Source: a virus. From it: DNA of 36,811 bases. Below the pieces are notes generated by a model. It had not been told where the DNA came from. It worked only from the letters and a program-made list of their open reading frames with translations, and ran no database searches. The stretch covers positions 1 through 36,811 of IMG/VR virus record IMGVR_UViG_3300042465_002072, one strand, 5' to 3'. Positions 12,378 to 21,003 of this stretch are shown in pieces. Position numbers and translations under genes: made by a program. Numbering within the stretch: the first letter of the stretch is position 1; every line of letters starts with the position of its first letter.

Positions 12378-13145
12378 CTAGTCGGTCTTGCCGAACGCTT
12401 CTGCGCTCGCGTTGTCCAGCGGCCTCGGAGTCGCGTATGGACGCAGCTGCCGATTGACACGCTTCTTGATGATCGCCATTGCCCGGTTGCGACTCGGAGC
12501 GTCCTGCCAGGGTCCGTAGAGGGATCGTTGACCGATCAGTACGCCGAATCGGTCCTTGCCGACCCTCTTGACCCTTGGCTGCTCCCATGCAGGCCGCTTC
12601 TTCGCCACCCTGCGAGCGGTTGCCAGTCCGCGCTTACCTCGCCACGGACCAAGAAGGCGCTGAGTCCTCTTAGCGCCTGGGTCCTCGAACCAATAGAGCT
12701 TCGGACGAGGCTGAGTCTTGCGCAGAGCCTCGGGCACGATGATGGTAGCGCCACGAATGTCACGGATCGTCCGCCTGACTCCATCGCTGACGTTCCCACC
12801 GACGCAATGCCAGATGTTCGGATCAGAAGTCGGCGCGACTGCGATCTCAACATGTCTTGGTGCCCAGCAGACAGCCGCACCCGGCCTGCACGCCCCGGTA
12901 AGGCGCTCGCTGATCGCCCGAGCCGCGAACACCGCAGTAGATGGGCTGCAGATCGCGGTATCAATCCCGCCTACGCGCTTCCAGCACCATTCGACGAATG
13001 CCGAGCACCAGGGCCATCCAGTTCCACCAAGATCGGTCGCTGCCTGATACTGCCTGACGCGAGGGCCGGTATTCGATCCCATCGGCACCTCAGTAACGCC
13101 TACCTCGGCAAGTGCCACCTTGACAACAGCATCGCCCTTAGTCAC
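12378..13145 (-). CDS. CHAP-type cysteine peptidase endolysin
   Basis: The 255-aa protein has an N-terminal catalytic domain (about 1-135) of the CHAP/NlpC-like cysteine peptidase kind: catalytic Cys47 in GTGWPWCSAFVEWCWKRVGG, His98 in RHVEIAV, and Asn118 in VGGNVSDGV as the third residue. The remaining 120 residues are strongly basic with RSLYGPWQDAPSRNRAMAII and may bind cell-wall polymers. It should cut peptide bonds in host peptidoglycan. It is flanked by membrane proteins, forming a lysis cassette. Confidence 0.85.
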   Translation of the reverse strand: MTKGDAVVKVALAEVGVTEVPMGSNTGPRVRQYQAATDLGGTGWPWCSAFVEWCWKRVGGIDTAICSPSTAVFAARAISERLTGACRPGAAVCWAPRHVEIAVAPTSDPNIWHCVGGNVSDGVRRTIRDIRGATIIVPEALRKTQPRPKLYWFEDPGAKRTQRLLGPWRGKRGLATARRVAKKRPAWEQPRVKRVGKDRFGVLIGQRSLYGPWQDAPSRNRAMAIIKKRVNRQLRPYATPRPLDNASAEAFGKTD

Positions 13146-13438
13146 TTGGACTCCTTGGCTTTCTTATGCCGCTCCAGCATCCTCTGACCCTTCTCGTAGA
13201 GCTTGGCTCGGTCCTTGTCGTTCTTCGGAACCGGCTCACCCCACCTGGCCGCCGCCTCAGCTCTTGGAGTCGGATCGCCGTTCTTCTGCAGCGCACCGGG
13301 CGCATTCGGAGAGTAGTGCCTTACGAGGAATGCGCCCTTACGCGCCCATGCTGTGGATGAAGGGTCGCTGCCGGCGCTCAGGACGGTCTTCTTGCCGCCA
13401 GGTGCGCGAGTGCTTGCCCCGTAGCGTGGTTTCGCCAT
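13142..13438 (-). CDS. Small basic protein, DUF6321-like
   Basis: This 98-aa basic protein has the conserved-looking core STAWARKGAFLVRHYSPNAP followed by RAEAAARWGEPVPKNDKDRA and a Lys-rich helix at the end. I recall this WARK-AFLVRHY / WGEPVP pattern from a phage family of unknown function (DUF6321); the family name is from memory. It overlaps the endolysin gene by 4 nt. A role in DNA binding or in lysis timing is possible but not shown. Confidence 0.75.
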   Translation of the reverse strand: MAKPRYGASTRAPGGKKTVLSAGSDPSSTAWARKGAFLVRHYSPNAPGALQKNGDPTPRAEAAARWGEPVPKNDKDRAKLYEKGQRMLERHKKAKESK

Positions 13439-13441
13439 GCG

Positions 13442-13672
13442 CTACAGGATAGCCACCAAAGCACCACAGACGCTACCCACGGCTGCTGCAACGGCTGCAA
13501 CGCCCATGATCATCTTGCCAATGCTGCCCTTGCCATGGTCGCGCCCGTTGCGGTGCGCCTCGGCTTCCTCCAGCTTCCGCAAGCGTCCGTTGAGTTCAGC
13601 GCGGTAGTTACGCACCTCCTGCGCGACCTCGGCCAGTCCGTTATACAGGCGGTCTACGTCGCTGGTGGTCAT
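13442..13672 (-). CDS. Coiled-coil membrane protein, XhlA/holin-accessory-like
   Basis: This 76-aa protein has an N-terminal coiled coil (VDRLYNGLAEVAQEVRNYRA ... LRKLEEAE), a short polar linker and one C-terminal transmembrane span (IGKMIMGVAAVAAAVGSVCG, about 51-75). This topology matches XhlA-type lysis accessory proteins. Located at the head of the lysis cassette, between the tail-fibre-like gene and the small basic gene, it may act with the two-span holin-like protein. Confidence 0.7.
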   Translation of the reverse strand: MTTSDVDRLYNGLAEVAQEVRNYRAELNGRLRKLEEAEAHRNGRDHGKGSIGKMIMGVAAVAAAVGSVCGALVAIL

Positions 13673-14187
13673 GCCGTCGCCTCAAAGACGTACTGACCGT
13701 CAATCACATCACCCGTCGTCCATGTAAAGGGAACCGTTGCCGAAGCGGTTGACATTGACAAGTACGTTCCTGCTGCGCTTAGTGAGAACATGCGCACTCG
13801 TGTTGCTACCGAAGTGGATTGCGTAATAAGGGCAACATATGATGCCGTGCCAACGTCGGCAAACTGCGCGTAGCCAAGCGGTGTGCCATCGGTGTAGTTG
13901 CTTGCAAGTGTCGCTGAGTTGGGCAACGTCATTTCCGGCTGCCCAGAAATTGACGTTGTTGAGCCAAACGCAACGCGAAAACGCACAACATACATGCGGC
14001 CAAGTTTTATGTATGCGGCGCTCTGCGTTGCATTGCCAATTGTTAGGCTTGTCCAAGTCGGTGTGTATGCAGTCCAAGCATCGGCACCGTATTGGGCAAG
14101 CGTTCGCAGGTTCTCGCTCACGATGTTCATGCTCGCAGCGGTAAGCGTCTGCCCTGCGGTAAAGGTCTCGGGGTTAGTCCACGGCAC
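13669..14187 (-). CDS. Tail tip or receptor-binding protein (short, beta-rich)
   Basis: From GTG 14187 (TAGTG overlap with the upstream gene, CAGG 7-8 nt upstream) the 172-aa product begins VPWTNPETFTAGQTLTAASM. This is a common N-terminus of small siphovirus tail appendage proteins, followed by a Ser/Thr-rich beta domain. An alternative TTG start at 14208 is less likely. The N-terminal layout resembles the next gene's TGDVYTATAHNNIVTN, so the two may attach to the same tail site. The C-terminal part probably contacts the host surface. Confidence 0.7.
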   Translation of the reverse strand: MPWTNPETFTAGQTLTAASMNIVSENLRTLAQYGADAWTAYTPTWTSLTIGNATQSAAYIKLGRMYVVRFRVAFGSTTSISGQPEMTLPNSATLASNYTDGTPLGYAQFADVGTASYVALITQSTSVATRVRMFSLSAAGTYLSMSTASATVPFTWTTGDVIDGQYVFEATA

Positions 14188-14708
14188 TAGGACACCTGCC
14201 CCAGCCAAACGGCGGAAAGCGTGCAGGCGGCATTAGGGGACGCGGCACCGGAAAGCGTAAACGACCCAGAGCCAGCACAGTTCAGGTCTGCGGTGATTGC
14301 ATTTGTAGCCGCAAGTGAAACGACGACCGACAATGACCACCCGGTAAAGGTGCCAAAAGCAGCACCCATCGCTGACGCGATGTTTGTGCCACCGACCTTT
14401 ATCCTCGGCTGAACGAGTGACCACGAAGTGCCCGCCTCGGCCGCGCCGGTAAACGTGAGAAGGTAGAGCCCCGCAGTATTGACCGTGACGGTCGTACCGC
14501 TTGCCCACATGTCATCTGTGTCGTAGTCCTCCGCAGTCCATGTGATGTTGGTTTGCGAAAGGTAAGACGTAACGTTGGACCCGATGCGAACACGGCACGC
14601 AGGCGGCACGCGGTAGTTGTTTACGTTGGTGACGATGTTGTTATGCGCGGTCGCCGTGTAAACGTCACCCGTGGCAACGCTTGGAATGCTGTTGTAAGTC
14701 TTAGCCAC
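14187..14708 (-). CDS. Tail appendage protein with C1q/TNF-like beta domain
   Basis: This 173-aa protein has a short N-terminal attachment segment (VYTATAHNNIVTNVNNYRVP) and then a jelly-roll-like series of beta strands: VTVNTAGLYLLTFTGAAEAG, WSLVQPRIKVGGTNIAS and a Gly/Ser/Ala-rich end. The pattern 'N-T-AGLYLLTFTG' is characteristic of C1q/TNF-like head domains on phage tail proteins, usually trimeric and receptor-binding. The start is GTG at 14708 with AGGAG 6 nt upstream. Confidence 0.72.
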   Translation of the reverse strand: MAKTYNSIPSVATGDVYTATAHNNIVTNVNNYRVPPACRVRIGSNVTSYLSQTNITWTAEDYDTDDMWASGTTVTVNTAGLYLLTFTGAAEAGTSWSLVQPRIKVGGTNIASAMGAAFGTFTGWSLSVVVSLAATNAITADLNCAGSGSFTLSGAASPNAACTLSAVWLGQVS

Positions 14709-14717
14709 GGGCTACTC

Positions 14718-16262
14718 CTAGTAGGTAAAGATGTCGGCGGCGGTGTCGGCAGTTGTGTACGGCGCGGTGGTAACTGTCGGTGACGAGAACTCGTTTACGA
14801 CTAGGCGCGTGGTGCCAAAGATTAGCGGAGCCGCTGGTGGAACCTTTGACAGCGTGAATGCGGTGCGATGGAGCTTGCCGCCGTTGCTGATCTGATGCTC
14901 GATGCCCTCGATAAAGAACTCACGCTGTGCAAGTCCTACAGCGGCATCCTTGAGAAACACCCTGTCACCAAGTTCACGCATGAATGCAATGAACATGAAC
15001 CCGTAGGACTGACTTGCAACGAAGTCCACTGCACGCACGGGTGGTGAGGCGTCCTTTGCCTGCGACACGATGTACTGCGCGAGCGCCAGGGCGTCTGCGG
15101 GGGTGTTGATGTAGGCGCTGTCAATCGGTGTGAAGTCGGACGGCCCGTAGTTGGCGACCGAGTTAGCGTCCTCGAACGACTGCGAGCCTGAGCCGGTCTT
15201 GGTGACAGTCGCTCGGTTCTTGATGTTGGTGAGGTCTGCGGCTGGCAGCGCACCGGCCACCGCCTCATCAAGCAGGAAGTCTGCGTTGCGGAGATACCGA
15301 GCGTGGCGAAAGAAGTACCGCACCACACCATCACGACCGTGAAAGAACTCGCCGCGCTCTGTCTGGATCAGGTCGCGGATGATCGCCAGCGCGGAGGTGT
15401 TCCCGGTGAACGGTCCAAAGCCTCCACCGAGGAAGTCACCAAACCCAAGTTGGCGCAGGCGGTCGTCCTGCCAGCCAATCGCGTCCAGCACCACGGCGAT
15501 GGCCTCGCCTGTCGTGATCGGCGGAGCCTGGTAGACGATCTCTGGCTTTGCTCGCTCTAGATACAGGAACAGGTCCTGGCAGTTGAGGCGAGTCTCCCGA
15601 GCTGTCTTCTCTGGGTTGTGTTCGATGCTGCGAACGAATCCTCGGAAGATGCCGTATCGCTCGCCGTTCAGCAGCGCCTCTATGATGATCGGCCTACCGG
15701 GGGTGACGTATGGATGCAGGTCGCTGTCGGGGTTCAGAGGGCTGTAGCGGGAGTTAGGATCGTGGAGCGTGACCGTCGCCTCGCCCGCTTGGAAGTCGGT
15801 GAGGTTGCCGTCGCGGCCTCGTCTGACGCTGATCTGCTTCACGTCCTCGCTCACGTCGGAGTACAGCGCGGAGAAGTCATCAGCGAACCCGTCAAGCCCA
15901 CCGAACTCAGAGATGCCGAACTGGATCAGATTGAGAAACGATGTGAACTGTGAGGTCAGAACCTTTGACGAGTCCAACTGTGAGGCGTCCAGCGTGAATG
16001 CGTTGGCGGGCGTCGCTTCCCATCCCACGCGCACGACGTACTGCACGGTAAACGGCTGATCCAACTCGTCGTCTGGGATTGACGAGCCTTCCTCGAAGAA
16101 CACAGACCGGACTGGCTCCTCTTGGACGACGGGCGCCCCAACCGGGTCAGTGGTGGCCTTGTCCACTGTCTCAGGTCCGAGTGCCTCGTCAATGGTAGGA
16201 GGAACCAGCGGCAGCGGAGCGCTGGCTCCCTTGTAGCGCAGTGTGAAGAAGATGCTGCTCAC
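14718..16262 (-). CDS. Minor tail protein (baseplate hub/tail-tip)
   Basis: This 514-aa protein follows the tape measure gene with an ATGA overlap, the usual place for distal-tail and hub proteins. It contains TDFQAGEATVTLHDPNSRYS and a hub-like segment VTPGRPIIIEALLNGERYGI, then SIEHNPEKTARETRLNCQDL, all typical of actinophage minor tail proteins. The Pro/Glu-rich N-terminal 60 residues are probably flexible. It should form part of the tail tip through which the DNA passes. Confidence 0.82.
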   Translation of the reverse strand: MSSIFFTLRYKGASAPLPLVPPTIDEALGPETVDKATTDPVGAPVVQEEPVRSVFFEEGSSIPDDELDQPFTVQYVVRVGWEATPANAFTLDASQLDSSKVLTSQFTSFLNLIQFGISEFGGLDGFADDFSALYSDVSEDVKQISVRRGRDGNLTDFQAGEATVTLHDPNSRYSPLNPDSDLHPYVTPGRPIIIEALLNGERYGIFRGFVRSIEHNPEKTARETRLNCQDLFLYLERAKPEIVYQAPPITTGEAIAVVLDAIGWQDDRLRQLGFGDFLGGGFGPFTGNTSALAIIRDLIQTERGEFFHGRDGVVRYFFRHARYLRNADFLLDEAVAGALPAADLTNIKNRATVTKTGSGSQSFEDANSVANYGPSDFTPIDSAYINTPADALALAQYIVSQAKDASPPVRAVDFVASQSYGFMFIAFMRELGDRVFLKDAAVGLAQREFFIEGIEHQISNGGKLHRTAFTLSKVPPAAPLIFGTTRLVVNEFSSPTVTTAPYTTADTAADIFTY

Positions 16263-19200
16263 AGTGCGAACGTCACCTGACGGTCAAGGGCTGCCTTGAT
16301 GTCACGAGCTACGCGGTCGGCCTGCTCTCGGCTCATGCCGGCGAATGTCTGATCACTCACATTGAGATTGATGGTCATTCCGCCCGATCCGACAGACGCC
16401 GAGATTGTGGGTGAGACTGTGGCGCTCGCGATAGCGCCCTCTAGTCCTCCTGTGTCTACTCCCTGAGCAAGCCCTGACGCCAGGCCGTCAAACCAATGAT
16501 GCAGGTCCGACATTGGCCCCTTCTTGGTAGGACTGCCAGTCTTTAGGTAGTCCTCCAGAATCTTCGCGATTGACTTACCTGCTGCTCCGATGCGCGGGAG
16601 TACCTGAGTCAGTCCGTTAGCGAAGTTCTCTCCGAGATTCTTTCCGCTGGACAGGAACGCGACTGCCAGGTTATTCAGTCTGGCAATGGTGCCCTTGGTC
16701 TTGCCGAGCGACATATTGCGAACGTTGTCGAAGAATCCGGTCATGCGAGCGAGAGCGCCCTCCAGCTTGGCTCGCTCGTTCTCGCGCTGCGCGTCGTAGA
16801 GAGCCTGCTGATTAGCAAGTGCTGCTTCTTCCTGAGCCTGGCGCTGCGCCTGCTGCGCCTGCAGCAGCATGATCTCGTTCTCCCCGGCAAGACGCTTCTG
16901 CTCCAGCTGAGTGTCAAGTGCGTCCTGCAGACCCTGACGACGGCCAGCCCATTCAGTGTCAAACGCATCCTGAGCGGCCTGACGATCTGCTTCACGCTGC
17001 GCCCGCTCCTGCTCGGCTGTCTTCTGAAGATCTGCGATGGTCTGCGCTCTTACAGCAGCGTCCATTTCCTTCTGAGCCGCAGCAATAGCCTTTGGATCTC
17101 CCCACTTCTGCGCCTCGGCGAACTTCGCCTGAGCGTCACCAAGAGCACCTGCCAGATCCTGCGATGCAGCGGCATCCTGCAATGAGCGGATCTGCGCCTC
17201 TGCTGGAGTCAGCTCGTCGTAGAACTTCGTCAGACTCTTCTGCGAATCACGCATCATGAGATCGAACTGACGGAACGAAACCTCGGTAGCCACCACGTTG
17301 CCAGCGGTGTCCTTCAGAGTTCCCTTAAAGTTGCGCTCGATGCTCTTAAGTTCTGTTGCCAGGCGCTGCTGCGCTGTCTCTACGCTCCCAGTAATGCGCG
17401 TCCATGTTCCGTTGATCTCAACGTATCCCCCTTGGAACTCGCGCCCGATATCGTCCATACGCGCCCTGCTGCCGTCTGCCATTCCGCGCAGAGTCTTCTG
17501 AGTGTCTGTGTCAAACCGCTTCAGCGCGACGGTTGAGATAGCCTGGCCAAGTGATCCTGCTGCGCTGCGAATACCCTCTGTGCGCTTCTCGCGAGCCGCC
17601 TTGATGCTCTCGGCGCTCGGCTTCTTGCTGCCGCCCTTCGCGCCCTTGCCCTTCGCGAAGGCTGCGCCGGTACGCCTCAGCGCATCGTCAATCCCCATGC
17701 CGCCATTGACCAGCTCCTGCTGACGCCGGTTGAGGACGACTTCGCCAGCAGTGAGCATCGCCGGCACGCGATCACGACCACCGGGGCCGCGTACAAGTCC
17801 GCCGCCTGCGAACTCGGTGACGTAGCCGCCTGCGAACTTGCCCTGCACCTTCGACTCTGTGACGTTGATGCGGACATTCGCCACCTTGCCGTCAAGGCTC
17901 TCAACCTTCTGGATGAGGTTGTCGAGCTTCGTGATCGCAGGCTGCACGTTCTTCCCCAGGTTCACATCCGAGAAAGCACGCGCCTTGCCCGCCGCATCAT
18001 TGAGAAGATCACCGGGTTTCGCATTCGCGATCTCGCGGAGTGGCTTCGCCAGGTCGCTTCTACCCATCGCATCGAACTGATCCGCAGCTGCGCGAGCGTT
18101 CTGCTGCAGCGACTTGAATCCCTGATCCTGCGAGAGCCGCTTATTGAGGGCGTCAATGGCCGAGTCGTAGTCTTTCGCGGCCTTTGAACCCTTGCCCCCG
18201 GCCTGCGCTGCCAGCCTCAGTCCGCTGATGCGCGTCATCTCAGCAGCAGATGCCTCACGCATCCTCGTCGTGACGTTCTGATACTCGGTCTTCAGCGTGC
18301 CGAGGGACTGCTTGACGCTACCCGCTGCCTGCGACTGATTGCCCATCGAACTCGCCAGGTTCGCCTGCGCTGCGGTCAGGCGCTGGACTGCGGAGGTGTA
18401 TTGCGGGCCGCTGGTGATTCCCTGCCTGCGTAGATCCTGCACCTGGCGCTCGGCAGCGGCGACCTCGTCTGCTGCCTGCTTGGTCGCCAACTGCGCCTGT
18501 GTGTAGTTGCCGACTGCGCCGAGCAGCGTTCCGACAGCACCGGCAGCGTTACGTGCAGCTGTATCGAGGCCCTGCAGCGCCTGCGCGTAGATCTGCGCTG
18601 GGGGAGTACCCCCGAAGAGTCCAGACGAGAGAGCAGCGATTCCACCGACCAGAAGACCAACGCCGGCAGCAGCGAGTGCCCACGGGTTGCCGCCCCCGGT
18701 AAGAGCAGTCCTCAGAGCGGTCATCGCCAGGCCAGCGCGGCTCATTCCCGCCTGCATAGCCGTAAGACCGGGGGCAAGTCCCACAGATGCCGCCGTAATG
18801 CCCGTGAAACCGCTCTGGAGGGCCTTAGAAGCGCCTGCGAGGGCCGTGACACCACTTACTGCCGCCTGCACTACCGCAAGCTGCCTAAGGCCCTGTACGA
18901 AGGCGATGACCTTATTCACCGCCATAGCGGTCAGCAGAGCGGCCACAGCGCCGGTCGCGACTGCGGCCAGGGGTCCGAATCCGGCGATAGCCGATGCTGC
19001 GGTGGAGAGCGCCCCGGCGAAGATCCCGAGAGGACCGATGGTTGCCGTGACCACATTCCCGAGCGTGGTGAATGCGGCCTGAGCAATCGTGCCAATGTCA
19101 GAGAGCAGATTCTTGAAGCCTTCGCTGCGAAGCAGTTGTGCTGCGAAGCTGCCGAACGCTGATGCGGCCTGAGTGAACGCTGGAACCGCTGCCTGCACTA

Positions 19201-20020
19201 CATCATTCAGAACAGGCATGAGAGAGGTCATCGCCGGCAGTAGTCCGACGCCGATCTGCGCCTTCGCATTGGCGACCTGAGCGGCGAAGATCCTCTGCTG
19301 GTTGGCCGCGCCGCCAGAAGTCCGGGCGAAGTCGCCCTGAGCATCGCTCGTCTGCTTGAGAATCTGCGCCTGAGCTGCCAGCACGCGCTGCTGCGGAGTC
19401 AGGCTGCCCTTCGTGGTCTTGATGATGCCCATCGCCAGCGCCTGCTGCTTCAGCGTGGCATCGTCCAGCAGCACTCCGTACCTGCGGATCGGCTCGCTCT
19501 CTCCCCGGAGCGCAGCGCCGATAGCGAGGATCGCCTCTTCGGGTGAGGTGTTGTAGAACGATGCGAGATCAGCAGAGAGAGTGACGAGCCTGGTGCTGAA
19601 TCCCGTCAGGCTCTTGCCCGAGAGTCCTGCGCTCTTGCCGAATACCGCGAATGTGGATGCGGCATCCAGAGCAGCAGTCTTGGAGAGGCCCATGCTCTTG
19701 GCTGCCTGATTCGCGAACTGCTCAATCGCCCCGGCGCTGCGACCGAAGATCACGCGAGTCTTGCTCATGGACTCGTTGAGATCGGACGCGGCCATAGTGA
19801 CCGTCTTGATGCCCTGTATCGCCTTTGTGACGATGAAGGCACCGGCTGCGGCCTTCATAGCGATACCAAGCCTGCCGAATCCTGCTGAGGCCCTGCCTAC
19901 CTGCTTATCCGACGTAGCAGCGAACGTCGTGATCTGAGAGTTGGCCTTCTTGAGCTGTCGCTCCAGGTTGCCGATGCGGGCACCGAGTTCGACGTATGCC
20001 GATGCGACCTCAGTTGCCAC
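16259..20020 (-). CDS. Tape measure protein
   Basis: At 1253 aa this is the longest gene and lies between the tail assembly chaperones and the minor tail protein. It begins with a coiled coil (ARIGNLERQLKKANSQITTF) and the SKTRVIFGRSAGAIEQFANQ segment common in tape measures. A long hydrophobic Ala/Gly-rich central section (about 300-480) is followed by helical repeats, and a Gln/Glu/Ala-rich coiled coil at about 960-1060. Tape measures set tail length and later form a channel in the host membrane. The GTG start at 20020 lies 3 nt after the chaperone stop. Confidence 0.93.
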   Translation of the reverse strand: MATEVASAYVELGARIGNLERQLKKANSQITTFAATSDKQVGRASAGFGRLGIAMKAAAGAFIVTKAIQGIKTVTMAASDLNESMSKTRVIFGRSAGAIEQFANQAAKSMGLSKTAALDAASTFAVFGKSAGLSGKSLTGFSTRLVTLSADLASFYNTSPEEAILAIGAALRGESEPIRRYGVLLDDATLKQQALAMGIIKTTKGSLTPQQRVLAAQAQILKQTSDAQGDFARTSGGAANQQRIFAAQVANAKAQIGVGLLPAMTSLMPVLNDVVQAAVPAFTQAASAFGSFAAQLLRSEGFKNLLSDIGTIAQAAFTTLGNVVTATIGPLGIFAGALSTAASAIAGFGPLAAVATGAVAALLTAMAVNKVIAFVQGLRQLAVVQAAVSGVTALAGASKALQSGFTGITAASVGLAPGLTAMQAGMSRAGLAMTALRTALTGGGNPWALAAAGVGLLVGGIAALSSGLFGGTPPAQIYAQALQGLDTAARNAAGAVGTLLGAVGNYTQAQLATKQAADEVAAAERQVQDLRRQGITSGPQYTSAVQRLTAAQANLASSMGNQSQAAGSVKQSLGTLKTEYQNVTTRMREASAAEMTRISGLRLAAQAGGKGSKAAKDYDSAIDALNKRLSQDQGFKSLQQNARAAADQFDAMGRSDLAKPLREIANAKPGDLLNDAAGKARAFSDVNLGKNVQPAITKLDNLIQKVESLDGKVANVRINVTESKVQGKFAGGYVTEFAGGGLVRGPGGRDRVPAMLTAGEVVLNRRQQELVNGGMGIDDALRRTGAAFAKGKGAKGGSKKPSAESIKAAREKRTEGIRSAAGSLGQAISTVALKRFDTDTQKTLRGMADGSRARMDDIGREFQGGYVEINGTWTRITGSVETAQQRLATELKSIERNFKGTLKDTAGNVVATEVSFRQFDLMMRDSQKSLTKFYDELTPAEAQIRSLQDAAASQDLAGALGDAQAKFAEAQKWGDPKAIAAAQKEMDAAVRAQTIADLQKTAEQERAQREADRQAAQDAFDTEWAGRRQGLQDALDTQLEQKRLAGENEIMLLQAQQAQRQAQEEAALANQQALYDAQRENERAKLEGALARMTGFFDNVRNMSLGKTKGTIARLNNLAVAFLSSGKNLGENFANGLTQVLPRIGAAGKSIAKILEDYLKTGSPTKKGPMSDLHHWFDGLASGLAQGVDTGGLEGAIASATVSPTISASVGSGGMTINLNVSDQTFAGMSREQADRVARDIKAALDRQVTFAL

Positions 20021-20023
20021 TCG

Positions 20024-20248
20024 CTAACCCTTTCGCTGCTTCTCCGCTTCGCGAGCCGCCCTCTCGCGCTCTCTCATCTCGTAACGATAATAGGCGATCC
20101 ATTGCGTCATTTCGGCTCGCGTCATTCTCTGATCAAGCTCAGAGACTGTCATTCCGAGATCACGCGCTATACGGAACCGCCAGGTTGTCTCAGGTCTCTT
20201 CCAGAAACGTGGCCTCGGCGTCCTCCAGAGCGGAGATGCCGATGCCGC
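20024..20248 (-). CDS. Tail assembly chaperone, second frame (gpT-like extension)
   Basis: This frame is open from 20248 to TAG at 20024-20026 and encodes a C-terminal segment with TTWRFRIARDLGMTVSELDQ, RMTRAEMTQWIAYYRYEM and a charged tail. This is the expected second part of a lambda gpG/gpT-type chaperone. It lacks a convincing start upstream of the conserved part (an ATG within LGMTV has no binding site), so it is likely reached by frameshifting from the gene above. The frame is +1 (equivalently -2) relative to the first part, and the switch must fall between 20248 and 20190, possibly at the ACC-TGA stop. Confidence 0.72.
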   Translation of the reverse strand, partial: AASASPLWRTPRPRFWKRPETTWRFRIARDLGMTVSELDQRMTRAEMTQWIAYYRYEMRERERAAREAEKQRKG

Positions 20249-20585
20249 TCAGAGCCATAACTCGGTCAAGAACCCGGTTGATCGCTCGCATGGACTGACT
20301 CCGCACCCACTCATAGCCGTCATCGCCCAGCTCAGGCTCCACGATGCCGGCGATCACCAGGTAGGTCTGCAGCTTGGTTTCGTCCAAGTTGCCGCGAGCG
20401 TCCGTGGCCTTCTGCTGAACCTCCTGATATGCCGCCATGGAGAGTTCACGCACCTTCACGCGAGAGTCCCACTCGGGCACATCAATCCACTCTTCGCGGA
20501 GAGTCTGCTTCTGGAGCAGATCCTCCACCGAAAGAACGGGCAGCGGCTGCCCCTCAGCCGCGCCCTTGGCCCCGGGCTCAGTCAT
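20190..20585 (-). CDS. Tail assembly chaperone, first frame (gpG-like)
   Basis: This 131-aa protein starts at ATG 20585, overlapping the tail tube stop (ATGA). It contains LREEWIDVPEWDSRVKVREL and AAYQEVQQKATDARGN, then an acidic C-terminal half, the usual composition of the first tail assembly chaperone. It binds the tape measure protein during tail assembly. It ends with TGA at 20190-20192, and a frameshifted product including the downstream frame is expected. Confidence 0.85.
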   Translation of the reverse strand: MTEPGAKGAAEGQPLPVLSVEDLLQKQTLREEWIDVPEWDSRVKVRELSMAAYQEVQQKATDARGNLDETKLQTYLVIAGIVEPELGDDGYEWVRSQSMRAINRVLDRVMALSGIGISALEDAEATFLEET

Positions 20586-20995
20586 CAGACCGTGCCCCGC
20601 GTGACAGCACCTGAGTTCTGGAACTCGGCGCTGAACCCGACCGCATCGCCCACATCGGCGCTGACCTCGAACGAGGTGAGGATTGCCGAGCCGCTGTAGT
20701 ACGGACGGCCCGAAGCCGATCCAGCCGGAAAGACCTTCCAGGCGCGAGGCGTACCGCCAAGCAGACCCGAGAGGTAGCCGTCCACCGTGCCATCCCACTT
20801 CCCCTCAATGGAGATCGTGCGGTCACGAAGGCCGGTGACGTACACCTTGTCGTCGTCGCCGAGAGTCGAAACCTCGGCAGTCTCCACCTCGGCCGGAATG
20901 CCGACTGAAGTGGCGTAAGTGGTCAGGTTGCGCTCGGTGTTGCCAGAATCGGCAACGTAGACCTCGGCATCCTTACCGTGAAAGAAAGTTGGCAA
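20585..20995 (-). CDS. Tail tube (major tail) protein, paralogue 1
   Basis: This 136-aa protein begins MPTFFHGKDAEVYVADSGN and has the antiparallel beta pattern of siphovirus tail tube proteins: TTYATSVGIPAEVETAEVST, then GLRDRTISIEGKWDGTVDG and a C-terminal VGDAVGFSAEFQNSG. It resembles the next gene, so one of the two is probably the main tube subunit. It lies directly upstream of the tail assembly chaperones, the usual position of the major tail protein. Confidence 0.82.
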   Translation of the reverse strand: MPTFFHGKDAEVYVADSGNTERNLTTYATSVGIPAEVETAEVSTLGDDDKVYVTGLRDRTISIEGKWDGTVDGYLSGLLGGTPRAWKVFPAGSASGRPYYSGSAILTSFEVSADVGDAVGFSAEFQNSGAVTRGTV

Positions 20996-21003
20996 CGTAA
21001 CTC

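Noticed and set aside
13669-16262. Composition shift marking the tail tip genes as recently acquired
   Set aside because: A slight change in codon style is visible by eye but I could not measure it reliably.
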